Source: Billgrantia zhangzhouensis
Lineage (GTDB): Bacteria; Pseudomonadota; Gammaproteobacteria; Pseudomonadales; Halomonadaceae
NCBI RefSeq assembly: GCF_021404465.1
Contig: NZ_JABFTT010000003.1
Coordinates: 1-64,000 of the forward strand
DNA: 64,000 bases
Direction: 5' to 3'
Below the pieces are notes generated by a model. That model worked only from the letters and a program-made list of their open reading frames with translations, was not told the DNA's origin and made no database searches. Both the position numbers and the translations under genes were made by a program. Below are positions 16,540 to 27,123 of the stretch, piece by piece (the first letter of the stretch is position 1; each line of letters opens with the position of its first letter).

Positions 16540-17415
16540 CTACATCAGGATAGCCAGCAGGACAGGCAAATAAAGCAAGGCCAGCAGGGTGGAACAGAAC
16601 ACCAGGCTGGCGACGTATTCCGGCTCGCGCTGGGCACGTTGCGCGAACAGGTAGTTGAACACGGCCACCGGCATGCTCATCTGCAGCACGAGGATGCTGA
16701 GCGCCAGCGGCGAGAGATCGAGCAGCGAGCCGATGCCCCAGGCCAGCAACGCCGCCACCGGGGTACGCAGCAGGCTGAAGCCAATGCCCGACCCCAGGTT
16801 CTTCACCTTGATGCTGGCTAGCGAGACACCCAGCGTGATCATCATCAGCGGGACGGTAAAGCCCGAGATCAACCCCACGCTGTTGGCTAGCCAGCGCGGT
16901 AGCTCGGTGTCGCTCAGCAACAGGGCCAGTGCAATCAGGATAGCGTAAACCGTAGGCGTCCTGACCAGCGTACGCAATGGATTACCGCTGCTGGCGAACA
17001 TGGCACCGATGGTGAACTGGAACAGCGAGACCGTGACCATTATCGTGATGCCGAAGGCGAAGCCGGCACTGCCGAAGGCGTAGAGCACCACCGGCAGGCC
17101 CATGTTGCCGGTATTGGGGTACATCATCGGCGCCAGCAGTACCCGCCAGTCCCGGCGCAGCAGGCGGGCCATGACGAAGGTGGCTGCCGCCATGCAGCAC
17201 ATCACCAAGGCGGTCGCCAGCATGGTTCTTCCGAAGCTGCCTGCATCGATCTCGGCGCTCGAGAGCGAGGCGATGACCAGGGCCGGGGTGCCGATGTTGA
17301 ACACCAGCCGGGTCACGAAGTCGACGGGATAAGGGTGGCCCAGACGAAGCCAGGTGAAGCCGAGGCCTGCGCCAGCCAGTACGGGAGCCATGACGGCGAA
17401 GAGATCGGCGAGCAT
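16540..17415 (-). CDS. AEC-family (auxin efflux carrier type) transporter
   Basis: Inner-membrane protein of 291 residues with about ten hydrophobic segments. The first half contains the family-typical APMMYPNTGNMGLPV and the second half FTVPLMMITLGVSLA. Members export organic acids or amino-acid derivatives; the substrate is unknown here. The ATG at 17415 has AAGGA upstream. The frame is open further upstream, but that extension is hydrophilic and has no start signal. Confidence 0.87.
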   Translation of the reverse strand: MLADLFAVMAPVLAGAGLGFTWLRLGHPYPVDFVTRLVFNIGTPALVIASLSSAEIDAGSFGRTMLATALVMCCMAAATFVMARLLRRDWRVLLAPMMYPNTGNMGLPVVLYAFGSAGFAFGITIMVTVSLFQFTIGAMFASSGNPLRTLVRTPTVYAILIALALLLSDTELPRWLANSVGLISGFTVPLMMITLGVSLASIKVKNLGSGIGFSLLRTPVAALLAWGIGSLLDLSPLALSILVLQMSMPVAVFNYLFAQRAQREPEYVASLVFCSTLLALLYLPVLLAILM

Positions 17416-17596
17416 CGAGCGTCCTTGGCCATTGAGCAAGCTAAGTATTGTCGTGAATTCCGTCGTGTCGATGCAAGTTCGGCGCGAGTTCGCGGAACTC
17501 GAACGAGGGGTTGCCCGGAGCGAGCGGCCAGGTTTTGCCTTGGTGAAATCGGCTCCGACCCGGTAAGCTGCGACACTTGTTCGCAAGGAATCTCTC

Positions 17597-19402
<1,806 letters not shown>

Positions 19403-19453
19403 ACGCCCTCGACCAGGCCGACGGTGGCGGCTTCGCCCGCTACCGTCATGCCG

Positions 19454-21037
19454 CTAAATGAACAGGGAAACCCAGATCACCGTCACTACCACCAGCAGGC
19501 CTGCCAGCACACGATAGTTTTGCCACCACGGCTTGCCGGCAAGGTCGCGGGACTCTTCGCGCCAGGCTGCGCGCGACCAGACGCAATCCTTTAGCTCCTC
19601 CTCCTTCGGTGCTTCGGTGCTCAGCGTGATGCCGACGAAGATCGACACGCAAAGCAGCAGCATGAGGCCGGTGCCGTAGAGGAACTGCAATTGGTAGAGT
19701 TGGAAGATCTCGCCGGCCAGGAAACCGACCATACCGATCGGCGCGCCGATGACCAGGGTCCAGAACCCAGCCGCCGCGGTGGCCCGCCGCCAGAACAGCC
19801 CGCCGAGAAAGATGACCACGGCGGGCATCGTGACGTAGCCGAGGAAGGATTGGAAATACTCGACGATGCCCTCGAAGGTGAGGATCACCGGCGCCCATAG
19901 TCCCGCGAGCACCATGAACACGCCGACCATGGCGCGGCTGATCAGGAGCAATTGCTTCGCGCTGCGATTCTTCTTGCGCGTCCGGATGAAATCGTTGACC
20001 ACCAGCGAGGAAGCGCCATTGAGCACCGAGTCGAGCGTCGACATGAGTGCAGCGACCAGTGCCGCCAGCACCAGGCCGCGTAGGCCGATGGGCAGGAGGT
20101 CGAAGGCCAGCGTGGGCCAGATCAGGTCCGCCTCGGCCAGGTCCGGATAGATGGCGCGGCCCATGGTGCCGGGCAGGATCAGCAGGAACAACAGCGGCAA
20201 CTGGAGAAAACCCGCCAGCAGCGCACCCCAGCGACCGTGGTCGACACTCTTGGCGGAGAGCACCTTCTGCATCACGATGTGGTTGGTCGTCCAGTAATAG
20301 AAGCCCAACCACAACACGCCGGTGAAAATACCGGGCCAGGGCAGGAAGTCGTCGTCAGCTGGCTTCACCACGCTGAAACCACCCTCCGGCGCTGCGTCCT
20401 GCACGGCGCTCCAGGAGCCCAGCTCGCGAAAGACCAGAAAGAAGATGACGCCACCCGCGATGTAGAGCAGCACGCACTGGATGGTGTCGGTGACGATGAC
20501 CGCCCGCAACCCACCGAGAATCACATAGCCGCCGCCGAGCAGGGCCATGGCGCCAATCAGCACGCCCAACGGCACCTCGGGGAACAGCAATTGCAAGGTG
20601 ATGCCGCCGGCAAACAGCGCGCCGGCACTGTCGATCAGGATGGCGGTAAAGATCGAGAACAGCGAAAAGGCGTAGCGCGAGCGCTTGTCGTAGCGGCGGG
20701 CGAGGAACTCTGGCATGGTGCTGACCCGCGAGCGCAGGTAGAACGGCAGGATGAATAGGACGAAGAACACCAGTACCAGCGTGGCCATCCACTCGTAGTT
20801 CCACACTGCGATGCCATCATGATAGCCCGCGCCAGCCAGGCCGATGTAGGAGGTGCCGGAAAGGTTGGCGGAAACCAGGCTTAGCCCGACCAGGGGCCAG
20901 AGCGTGCCACGCCCGGCGAGAAAGTAGCTCTCCGAATCCTGCTGCTTGCGGCCGGCCCAAAAGCCGATGCCGAGTATCATGGCCACATACAGGCCAACGA
21001 TTACCAGGTCGATATTCGCCAGTTCGAACTCGGGCAC
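19454..21037 (-). CDS. sodium/solute symporter (SSS family)
   Basis: Inner-membrane protein of 527 residues with about 13-14 hydrophobic segments. Recognisable blocks: SYFLAGRGTLWPLVGLSLVSANLS at helix 1-2, FYYWTTNHIVMQKVL, and STLDSVLNGASSLVVNDF, all in the positions found in sodium-coupled sugar symporters such as vSGLT. A sugar or polyol substrate is likely but not proven. GTG start at 21037 with GGAGG upstream. It converges with the ABC exporter gene. Confidence 0.9.
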   Translation of the reverse strand: MPEFELANIDLVIVGLYVAMILGIGFWAGRKQQDSESYFLAGRGTLWPLVGLSLVSANLSGTSYIGLAGAGYHDGIAVWNYEWMATLVLVFFVLFILPFYLRSRVSTMPEFLARRYDKRSRYAFSLFSIFTAILIDSAGALFAGGITLQLLFPEVPLGVLIGAMALLGGGYVILGGLRAVIVTDTIQCVLLYIAGGVIFFLVFRELGSWSAVQDAAPEGGFSVVKPADDDFLPWPGIFTGVLWLGFYYWTTNHIVMQKVLSAKSVDHGRWGALLAGFLQLPLLFLLILPGTMGRAIYPDLAEADLIWPTLAFDLLPIGLRGLVLAALVAALMSTLDSVLNGASSLVVNDFIRTRKKNRSAKQLLLISRAMVGVFMVLAGLWAPVILTFEGIVEYFQSFLGYVTMPAVVIFLGGLFWRRATAAAGFWTLVIGAPIGMVGFLAGEIFQLYQLQFLYGTGLMLLLCVSIFVGITLSTEAPKEEELKDCVWSRAAWREESRDLAGKPWWQNYRVLAGLLVVVTVIWVSLFI

Positions 21038-21268
21038 GGCTCCCTCCTTCGCCCAGGGCTCATCCTTGAGTAGTCGCGCAGTATGTATAGAACCAAGGAT
21101 GCCACTGTCGCGGCCCGTCTCTCAAACCGTAGACCAGTGCTCGCAGGGCAGCAACGAAGGGCTATCAGGATGAACGTTGCGGAAACGGACGGCAAAACTG
21201 TGAGAAAAGGGCGGGTTACGCCGCCCGGGAGGAGGGGATTACTTTGTCGCGAACCCGTAACCAGAGGA

Positions 21269-21874
21269 TTATGAGTCCCTTGTCCTGACCAGCATGGCAT
21301 CGAGGCTGACTGGCACTTCGTCGCCGATTTGCTCGTAGCCAAGCAACAGCAGTACCGAGCGAAAGGTAGGGTTGGCCATCAGCGCCTGCCCGTCCAGCGC
21401 TACCCTCTCGGCGTTGGTGACCTGTACCTGATCGCGACCGGTCTTGGTGAAACGCATCGGCAGCGACTCCTCGCGCACGGCATTGCCCGACTGCACCTTC
21501 ATGGTCAGGGTTTCCACCAATGAATCGCCTACCGCCAACTGATCCAACCGCTCGGGCGGGAATCGGGTGGTCAGCATAGCCATCGGCCGTTCGGTAATGC
21601 CGGCAAGCCAGGGCGGTAGGGAGCCGAGGCGATCCACCACGTCGCTCTGGTTGAGTCGCAGCGGCAATTCCAGGGTGCCGCTGTTATCCGCACTACCGGA
21701 AAGCCGGCGCACCTCGTGCTGGCGCGGAATGGGGCCATCGGGGCCGATCTGCATCACCGTGGCGGAAACCCGCGAGCGCTCGGGATCCAGCTCCCAGGCC
21801 GCCAGCGGCAGGGTGAACAGCAGGGCGGAGGCGCCCAGGGCCATCAGAGAGAAGGAGGAAAAAAGGCGTTTCAT
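21269..21874 (-). CDS. YceI-like periplasmic protein
   Basis: A 201-residue exported protein with a signal peptide ending near LPLAA (about residue 27). The mature part opens with WELDPERSRVSATVMQIG, which resembles the start of YceI lipocalin-fold domains, and continues with alternating hydrophobic beta-strand patterns. YceI proteins bind isoprenoids or are stress-induced; this one is divergent, so the family call is tentative. ATG at 21874; an upstream in-frame extension is not hydrophobic and would hide the signal peptide. Confidence 0.6.
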   Translation of the reverse strand: MKRLFSSFSLMALGASALLFTLPLAAWELDPERSRVSATVMQIGPDGPIPRQHEVRRLSGSADNSGTLELPLRLNQSDVVDRLGSLPPWLAGITERPMAMLTTRFPPERLDQLAVGDSLVETLTMKVQSGNAVREESLPMRFTKTGRDQVQVTNAERVALDGQALMANPTFRSVLLLLGYEQIGDEVPVSLDAMLVRTRDS

Positions 21875-22020
21875 GAGCGATGCGTCTCCTGGAGCGGAAG
21901 GCTCCCCCAGAAGACACGCCAAACGCCGAGAAGTGCCCGAACCGCCGGCACGGAAAAAAGCCGACCCCGAGCCTCTGGCCTCACTCGGCAGCTTTCGCTA
22001 TCATACGGCGGCGCAATGCA

Positions 22021-22097
<77 letters not shown>

Positions 22098-22181
22098 TGC
22101 ATGCTTCCGACAGATAACTGCACCATTATCCCTCCGTTGCCTGAAATTCGTGGGTAGTGCGCATCGGTAAGGGAACCTGCC

Positions 22182-22799
22182 ATGAGCACGTGGCAGAAGG
22201 ACCTGGCGATGACCTATAAAAAGAGCGCAGCTACATGCTGGATCGTTGCTGGTCCGAACGGAGCTGGTAAGACCACATTCGCGCTTAACTACCTGCCCCA
22301 TGTAGCCGACTGCTCACGCTTCATCAATGCGGATCTGATTGCGGCGGGTCTCTCGCCTCTAGCTCCGGAGAGAGAGCTCCTTGCAGCTAGCCGGATCTTC
22401 CTGCGAGAAATTGAAGGAGCGATTGCCGCCAAGGAAGACTTTGCTTTCGAAACAACTCTGTCAGGTCGGGGCTACTCGACGCTGATCAAGCGCCTATTGG
22501 CTGAGAATTGGAAGGTCGAACTTGTTTATCTAGCCTTGCCTTCAGTAGAAATGTCACGACTGCGTGTTGCTGAACGAGTCTCTCATGGCGGTCACAATAT
22601 TCCGCTAGATGACATCAAGCGCCGATTCCCTCGTAGTCTTCATAACCTACTGACCCTTTATGCGCCATTGGTCAGTCATGCTCGTTGCTTTATGAATGAC
22701 GGAGGCGCCCCTGAACCCATATTCGAACAGCACGGACCAGATCGACGGATTCACAATGATTTGTTGTTTGAGACGATTTCCAAGGAGGCACGTTCATGA
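22182..22799 (+). CDS. zeta-toxin-like P-loop kinase
   Basis: A 205-residue protein with Walker [10 protein letters not shown] at about 25-33, [13 protein letters not shown] just after it and a C-terminal helical part, the pattern of zeta/PezT-like kinases. Zeta toxins phosphorylate UDP-sugars; many chromosomal relatives have unknown substrates. Two starts are possible: ATG 22182 (AAGGG) or ATG 22209 (AAGGA at 7-8 bases), which trims nine residues. The last codons overlap the next small gene by 4 bases. Codon use is less GC-rich than in neighbouring core genes, which suggests transfer. Confidence 0.75.
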   Translation: MSTWQKDLAMTYKKSAATCWIVAGPNGAGKTTFALNYLPHVADCSRFINADLIAAGLSPLAPERELLAASRIFLREIEGAIAAKEDFAFETTLSGRGYSTLIKRLLAENWKVELVYLALPSVEMSRLRVAERVSHGGHNIPLDDIKRRFPRSLHNLLTLYAPLVSHARCFMNDGGAPEPIFEQHGPDRRIHNDLLFETISKEARS

Positions 22800-22987
22800 C
22801 CCAGCTCTCACCCGATACTCAGGAAATGCTGGATAGCCTTCGTGCTGCCGTGGCCGAGACCCTCGAGCGCAAGCGTCGTCTCGGCCACTATGCAGTCATC
22901 TGGCAAGATGGCAAGCCAGTCCTGATTGGCGATGATGCCCCTGAGCGACCCTATCATCAGCCTCAGGACGATCAAGAAGCGAATTAA
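22796..22987 (+). CDS. small protein translationally coupled to the zeta-like gene
   Basis: A 63-residue hydrophilic protein: a helical N-terminal half ([19 protein letters not shown]), then [17 protein letters not shown] and an unstructured tail. Its ATG overlaps the zeta-like stop (ATGA), so the two are coupled. Small proteins of this look follow zeta-like genes in other proteobacteria (from memory). It could be the antitoxin, although the toxin-first order is unusual, or it may be an accessory subunit. Confidence 0.65.
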   Translation: MTQLSPDTQEMLDSLRAAVAETLERKRRLGHYAVIWQDGKPVLIGDDAPERPYHQPQDDQEAN

Positions 22988-23165
22988 TATCTTGTCGCAA
23001 GAGTGAGGCGCAGCCTTTGACGTCGTCTCTATTTTTGTAATCATATGGAAAGGCGACCTGGTCATTGACATGGCAGGGCCAGCGAAGCATGATCAAGGAT
23101 GATACACCCGCTATACCTCTCATGAAGTACACTCTGGCGGGTTTTTGTGCATTGGCTTTCAGAAT

Positions 23166-23193
23166 TTGTTAGTTTAAGTTCATGAAATACTAT
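23166..23193 (+). promoter_or_regulatory. sigma-70-like promoter of the nuclease-helicase fusion gene
   Basis: TTGTTA (23166-23171) and TACTAT (23188-23193) are separated by 16 bases in an AT-rich stretch about 92 bases before the start codon. No LexA-type CTG-N10-CAG operator was found between 23160 and 23285 by eye. Confidence 0.4.
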
Positions 23194-23284
23194 ATTTAAA
23201 ACTGGCATGAATGGAACAGGGATAATAGTTTCGATCGGAGCACGATCATAAAATAACAGCGTATCTTGCAAGGGGCTGATAACG

Positions 23285-25675
23285 ATGCTGGTCTACAAAG
23301 CCACCAAGCAGCAGTTCATCGACGATGTGCGAGCCAACTCCATCACCGACGCTATCGAGAACGAGGTGGCGCGCAGGCTCAACCGTAACTCGCCCCGTAG
23401 TGAGGTGACATCCTGGGAGAACTCCCTTCGCTTCATGATGAGCGTTCTGCTTGATGAGGGCATTCCGGCGTCGGCAGGCGTGGCCATCGAGTACAACATT
23501 CCGCTGACCAATCGCCGCGTGGACTTTATCCTGACCGGAAAGAACCATCAGCGGGACGATGCGGCGGTCATCGTGGAACTGAAACAGTGGCAGTCCGTCG
23601 AGGTGACAAAGAAAGATGCCATCGTACGTACCCAGCTAGGCGGCAGAGTACGCGAGACCAACCATCCGTCGTATCAAGCATGGTCCTATGGCGCGCTGAT
23701 CGAGGACTACAACGAGACGGTACGCTCCGAGTCAATTCGCCTGGTGCCCTGCGCCTACCTGCACAACATGAAGCAGGGGGAAGCCATCAATGATCCTTTC
23801 TATGCCCACCACACGCGCCGTGCACCGGTCTTCATTTCGCAGGATGCCTTGAAGCTCTCGGCTTTTTTGAGCCAGCACATCAAGTACGGCGACAGCAACG
23901 ACATCATGTATCGCATCGAGCATGGTGTGATCAAGCCGAGCAAGAACCTGGCAGATGCGCTGGCGTCGATGATGCAGGGCAATTCCGAGTTTCTGATGAT
24001 CGATGATCAGAAGCTCGTCTATGAAACCGCGATCGATCTTGCGCATCGTGCAGGTAGCGGCAACAAGCAGTGTCTGATCGTCAAAGGCGGGCCGGGCACT
24101 GGCAAATCGGTGGTGGCCATCAATCTGCTGGTAGAGCTAACCAACCGAGAGATGATGACGCAGTACGTGTCACGCAACTCTGCCCCACGCGAGGTGTTCA
24201 AGAAGAAGCTGACCGGCACGCGCAAGAAGACTCATATCGACAACCTGTTCAAGGGCTCGGGAAGCTACGTCAATGCCGAGCCGAATACCTTCCATGCGCT
24301 TATCGTGGACGAGGCACATCGCCTGAATGAGAAATCCGGCATGTACCAGAACCTGGGCGAGAGCCAGATCAAGGAGATAATCACCGCGTCACGCTTCTCG
24401 ATCTTCTTCATTGATGAAGCGCAGCGCGTGACGCTGAAGGACGTGGGGACGGTCGAGGAGATCAGGCGGCGAGCAGCAGAGTGCGGTGCCGGCGTTCAGG
24501 AGCTGGAGCTGGCGTCGCAGTTTCGCTGTAACGGATCGGATGGCTATCTGGCCTGGCTCGATCACGCCCTTCAAATTCGCACTACGGCCAACACCGACCT
24601 TGATGACATCGACTACGATTTTCAGGTCTTTGATGACCCCTGTGAGCTGCGTCGAGCCATTCTTGAAAAGAACCGCAAGGCTAACAAGGCACGGATGGTG
24701 GCGGGGTACTGTTGGCCCTGGGCGAGCAAGAAGGACAAGCATGCCATGGACATCGTCTTTCCTGAGCATGACTTCGCCGCCCAGTGGAACCTCGATGACG
24801 ACGGCATGCTGTGGGCCATCGCCGATGAATCAGTCGGACAGGTAGGATGCATCCACACCTGTCAGGGGCTGGAGTTCGACTACGTCGGGGTCATCATCGG
24901 CGACGACTTCGTGATTCGCGATGGACGAGTGGTAACCGATGCTGGAAAGCGGGCAGGGCAGGACCGCTCCGTTCACGGTTACAAGACGCTGCTCAAGGAG
25001 GAATCTGAGCGAGCGAAGACTCTGGCAGACCAGATCATCAAGAATACCTACCGCACGCTGATGACGCGGGGGCAGAAGGGCTGTTATGTCTATGCGACCG
25101 ACCCCGAGACCCGCGGGTACTTTGCGGCTTTCGTCCGCTCCCGATCAGTGACCGAGCATCCAGACGCGGCTGAGAACGTTGAGATTTTGGATGGCTTGCA
25201 TCTTCCAATCGTGTCACGAGAGCAGGCAGAGCCGTTCGAGCGCCATGTTCCCGTGTACGACCTGAGCATCGCCGCCGGCGAGTTCAGCGAGATGCAGATC
25301 GCTGAAGCCGAGCACTGGGTCGAGCTGCCGGGCTTCATGCGAGCAAGTCCCGACCTGTTCGTCAGCCGGGTGGTGGGGGAGTCGATGAACCGTCGCATCC
25401 CTAATGGCGCCTGGTGCCTGTTCCGTGCGAACCCAGGCGGCACACGCCAAGGGAAGGTCGTCGTGGTACAGCACCGAGCCATCGAGGACCCGGACCATGG
25501 CGGCAGCTTCACGGTCAAGCTGTATCAGAGCGAGAAGATCGAGGAGTACGGCGAGCTCGTAAACCAGCGCATCGTGCTGAAGCCCCAGACCAACGCCTTC
25601 GGCTATAAGGACATTGTGCTCGAGGACGAGCTTGAGGACCTGAAGGTCATCGGCGAATTCCTATCCGTGCTGTGA
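23285..25675 (+). CDS. PD-(D/E)xK nuclease - DUF2075 helicase - LexA-like (S24) peptidase fusion
   Basis: A 796-residue cytosolic protein. N-terminal nuclease-like domain: Asp80 in RVDFILTG, Glu98 and Lys100 in VIVELKQW. Central DUF2075 SF1-type helicase: Walker A GGPGTGKS (268-275), DEAH 342-345, FIDEAQRV, HTCQGLEFDYVGV and TYRTLMTRGQKGCYVY. The C-terminus (about 655-796) matches LexA: an Ala-Gly bond in IAAGEF (664/665), then Ser700 in VVGESM and Lys745 in FTVKLYQ. In LexA the equivalents are VAAGEP, Ser119 and Lys156. The domains are seen directly; self-cleavage is inferred. ATG at 23285 follows AAGGGG. It lies 107 bases before the MazG-like gene. Confidence 0.85.
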   Translation: MLVYKATKQQFIDDVRANSITDAIENEVARRLNRNSPRSEVTSWENSLRFMMSVLLDEGIPASAGVAIEYNIPLTNRRVDFILTGKNHQRDDAAVIVELKQWQSVEVTKKDAIVRTQLGGRVRETNHPSYQAWSYGALIEDYNETVRSESIRLVPCAYLHNMKQGEAINDPFYAHHTRRAPVFISQDALKLSAFLSQHIKYGDSNDIMYRIEHGVIKPSKNLADALASMMQGNSEFLMIDDQKLVYETAIDLAHRAGSGNKQCLIVKGGPGTGKSVVAINLLVELTNREMMTQYVSRNSAPREVFKKKLTGTRKKTHIDNLFKGSGSYVNAEPNTFHALIVDEAHRLNEKSGMYQNLGESQIKEIITASRFSIFFIDEAQRVTLKDVGTVEEIRRRAAECGAGVQELELASQFRCNGSDGYLAWLDHALQIRTTANTDLDDIDYDFQVFDDPCELRRAILEKNRKANKARMVAGYCWPWASKKDKHAMDIVFPEHDFAAQWNLDDDGMLWAIADESVGQVGCIHTCQGLEFDYVGVIIGDDFVIRDGRVVTDAGKRAGQDRSVHGYKTLLKEESERAKTLADQIIKNTYRTLMTRGQKGCYVYATDPETRGYFAAFVRSRSVTEHPDAAENVEILDGLHLPIVSREQAEPFERHVPVYDLSIAAGEFSEMQIAEAEHWVELPGFMRASPDLFVSRVVGESMNRRIPNGAWCLFRANPGGTRQGKVVVVQHRAIEDPDHGGSFTVKLYQSEKIEEYGELVNQRIVLKPQTNAFGYKDIVLEDELEDLKVIGEFLSVL

Positions 25676-25782
25676 GGGGATGGGCGTCCTGAGGGTCGCC
25701 GATGCCGATCCAGGCTGGATAGCGAGCAGCAGAGCAGGCATGCTCACTGCTATTCGATCCCGCAGAATCAGGTGAACCCTAG

Positions 25783-26139
25783 ATGTCAGACCCGTTCAAG
25801 CAGCTCCGCGACGCGATGGATCAGTTCGCCACCGAGCGCGACTGGGACCAGTTCCACTCGCCCAAGAACCTGGCCATGGCGCTGACGGTGGAGGCAGCCG
25901 AGCTGCAAGAATGCTTTCAGTGGCTGACCGAGGCGCAGTCCAAGGAGCTGGACGAGCAGCAACTGGCCGCCGTATGCGATGAAATCGCCGATGTACAGCT
26001 TTATCTGATCCGGCTGGCGGGCAAGCTGGACGTGGATATCGAAGCGGCATGCCGGGCGAAGATGGAAAGGAACGCGGAGAAATATCCCGCCGATCAAGTG
26101 AAGGGAAGTGCGAAAAAGTACACGCACTATCAGGATTGA
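25783..26139 (+). CDS. MazG-like nucleotide pyrophosphohydrolase
   Basis: A 118-residue all-alpha NTP pyrophosphatase. The magnesium-binding helices are intact: Glu37 and Glu40 in VEAAELQECFQW, Glu67 and Asp70 in DEIADVQLYL. The segment RDWDQFHSPKNLAMAL resembles the dCTPase (XTP3TPA/RS21-C6) branch. It would hydrolyse dNTPs, perhaps modified ones, to monophosphates. It follows the nuclease-helicase-peptidase gene at 107 bases on the same strand, and from memory the same pairing occurs elsewhere, which hints at a joint function. The start has AGGTGA upstream. Confidence 0.88.
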   Translation: MSDPFKQLRDAMDQFATERDWDQFHSPKNLAMALTVEAAELQECFQWLTEAQSKELDEQQLAAVCDEIADVQLYLIRLAGKLDVDIEAACRAKMERNAEKYPADQVKGSAKKYTHYQD

Positions 26140-26143
26140 CGTG

Positions 26144-26243
26144 ATGTGTGGCCGCTTTGTCCCCTGCAGCGGCCTTCTCCAGCCTAGTTTCGTCCTTCAA
26201 ATTGCTGCCTCGCTACGACGTCGCACCGGGAACCTGGATGTGA
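26144..26243 (+). pseudogene. remnant of a YedK/HMCES SOS-response-associated peptidase
   Basis: The frame opens MCGRFVPCSGLL, the invariant start of the family with catalytic Cys2. After a one-base shift the next frame reads FKLLPRYDVAPGTW, matching the following family motif (RYNVAPT), and then meets TGA at 26241. Everything downstream, including the rest of the active site, is missing. The protein family shields abasic sites in single-stranded DNA. It starts 5 bases after the MazG-like stop, so the intact gene was probably part of the same transcript. Confidence 0.75.
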
Positions 26244-26400
26244 ACGCGGCGCATCGATGCTGGCCAACTGAATCCCACAACCGCTGTGGTGGACTATCCC
26301 CTGGCTCGATCAAGGATGGAGATACAGCTGTCGGTTTAAATTCTGCACTAAAAACGGCCTTGTATGGCGATTTACGCTTGAAGATTGCCCCGTCCCCTTT

Positions 26401-27060
26401 ATGGCAGCACGCATTCCTTGCCGAACCGGGCCATTGGGGAGCCCCACGATATCCTTGGGCACAGCTGTCCCACGCGCTGCGTGGCACTCTGCGCGTCGAA
26501 ACCGAGACAGGTCATTTCCTGGCACCACCCGGCCGGGCAGTGTGGGTGCCGGCGGGCATGCGGCATGCCGTTACCTGTTCGCCTGGTACCCTCATGCGCA
26601 GTCTCTATATTGAGTCTGCTGCCATGCTAATGCCATGCCCCGAGCGCGAGGTGATCGTGGTCAGTCCATTGCTGCTGGAGTTGATCCAGGCATTCAGTGA
26701 GCTACCTGTGCGCTACGATGACGCGGGAACCGATGGGCGACTGGTCGGAGTCTTGTTGGATCGGCTTGCTGTCGCTGATCAAGCTGGCTTGATGTTGCCT
26801 TGGCCCGAAGATCCTCGGCTTGGGGATATCTGTCGCCAACTGCAGGTGGAACCAGCGGACCGCTCGCAATCGAGGGCCACGCTCGCCGGCTAGGGGTATC
26901 GGGACGCACGCTGGATAAGGCGGACCGATATCCTGCGCATGCGATGTTGGCCCTGCGCGTATGCCTGTACCGCATCTTGGCGCAGGAAGGGAACTGGTAC
27001 CGTTCGTCTCGATCATATCAAGGCCGGCAACTCGTCGATCAGGCGCTTGGGGACTGGTGA
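26401..27060 (+). pseudogene. broken AraC-family regulator
   Basis: A cupin-type sensor domain is readable (WAQLSHALRGTLRVETETG, then LAPPGRAVWVPAGMRHAV, and VSPLLLELIQAFSELPVRYD). The frame stops at 26893. The DNA-binding part appears only in fragments in another frame (GHARRLGVSGRTLDK), and the second helix-turn-helix is not recognisable. At least one frameshift and further decay are present, so no functional protein is expected. The 26244-26400 stretch has no readable gene. Confidence 0.7.
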
Positions 27061-27123
27061 GGCCTATCAGCGTTTGGTACGAAGCGCGCTGAACGAAGGC
27101 TTCAGCCCCTCGACCGAATGCGT

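Noticed and set aside
23160..23285. LexA box upstream of the fusion gene
   Set aside because: No CTG-N10-CAG site was found by eye; the closest is CTG-N12-CAG, which has the wrong spacing.
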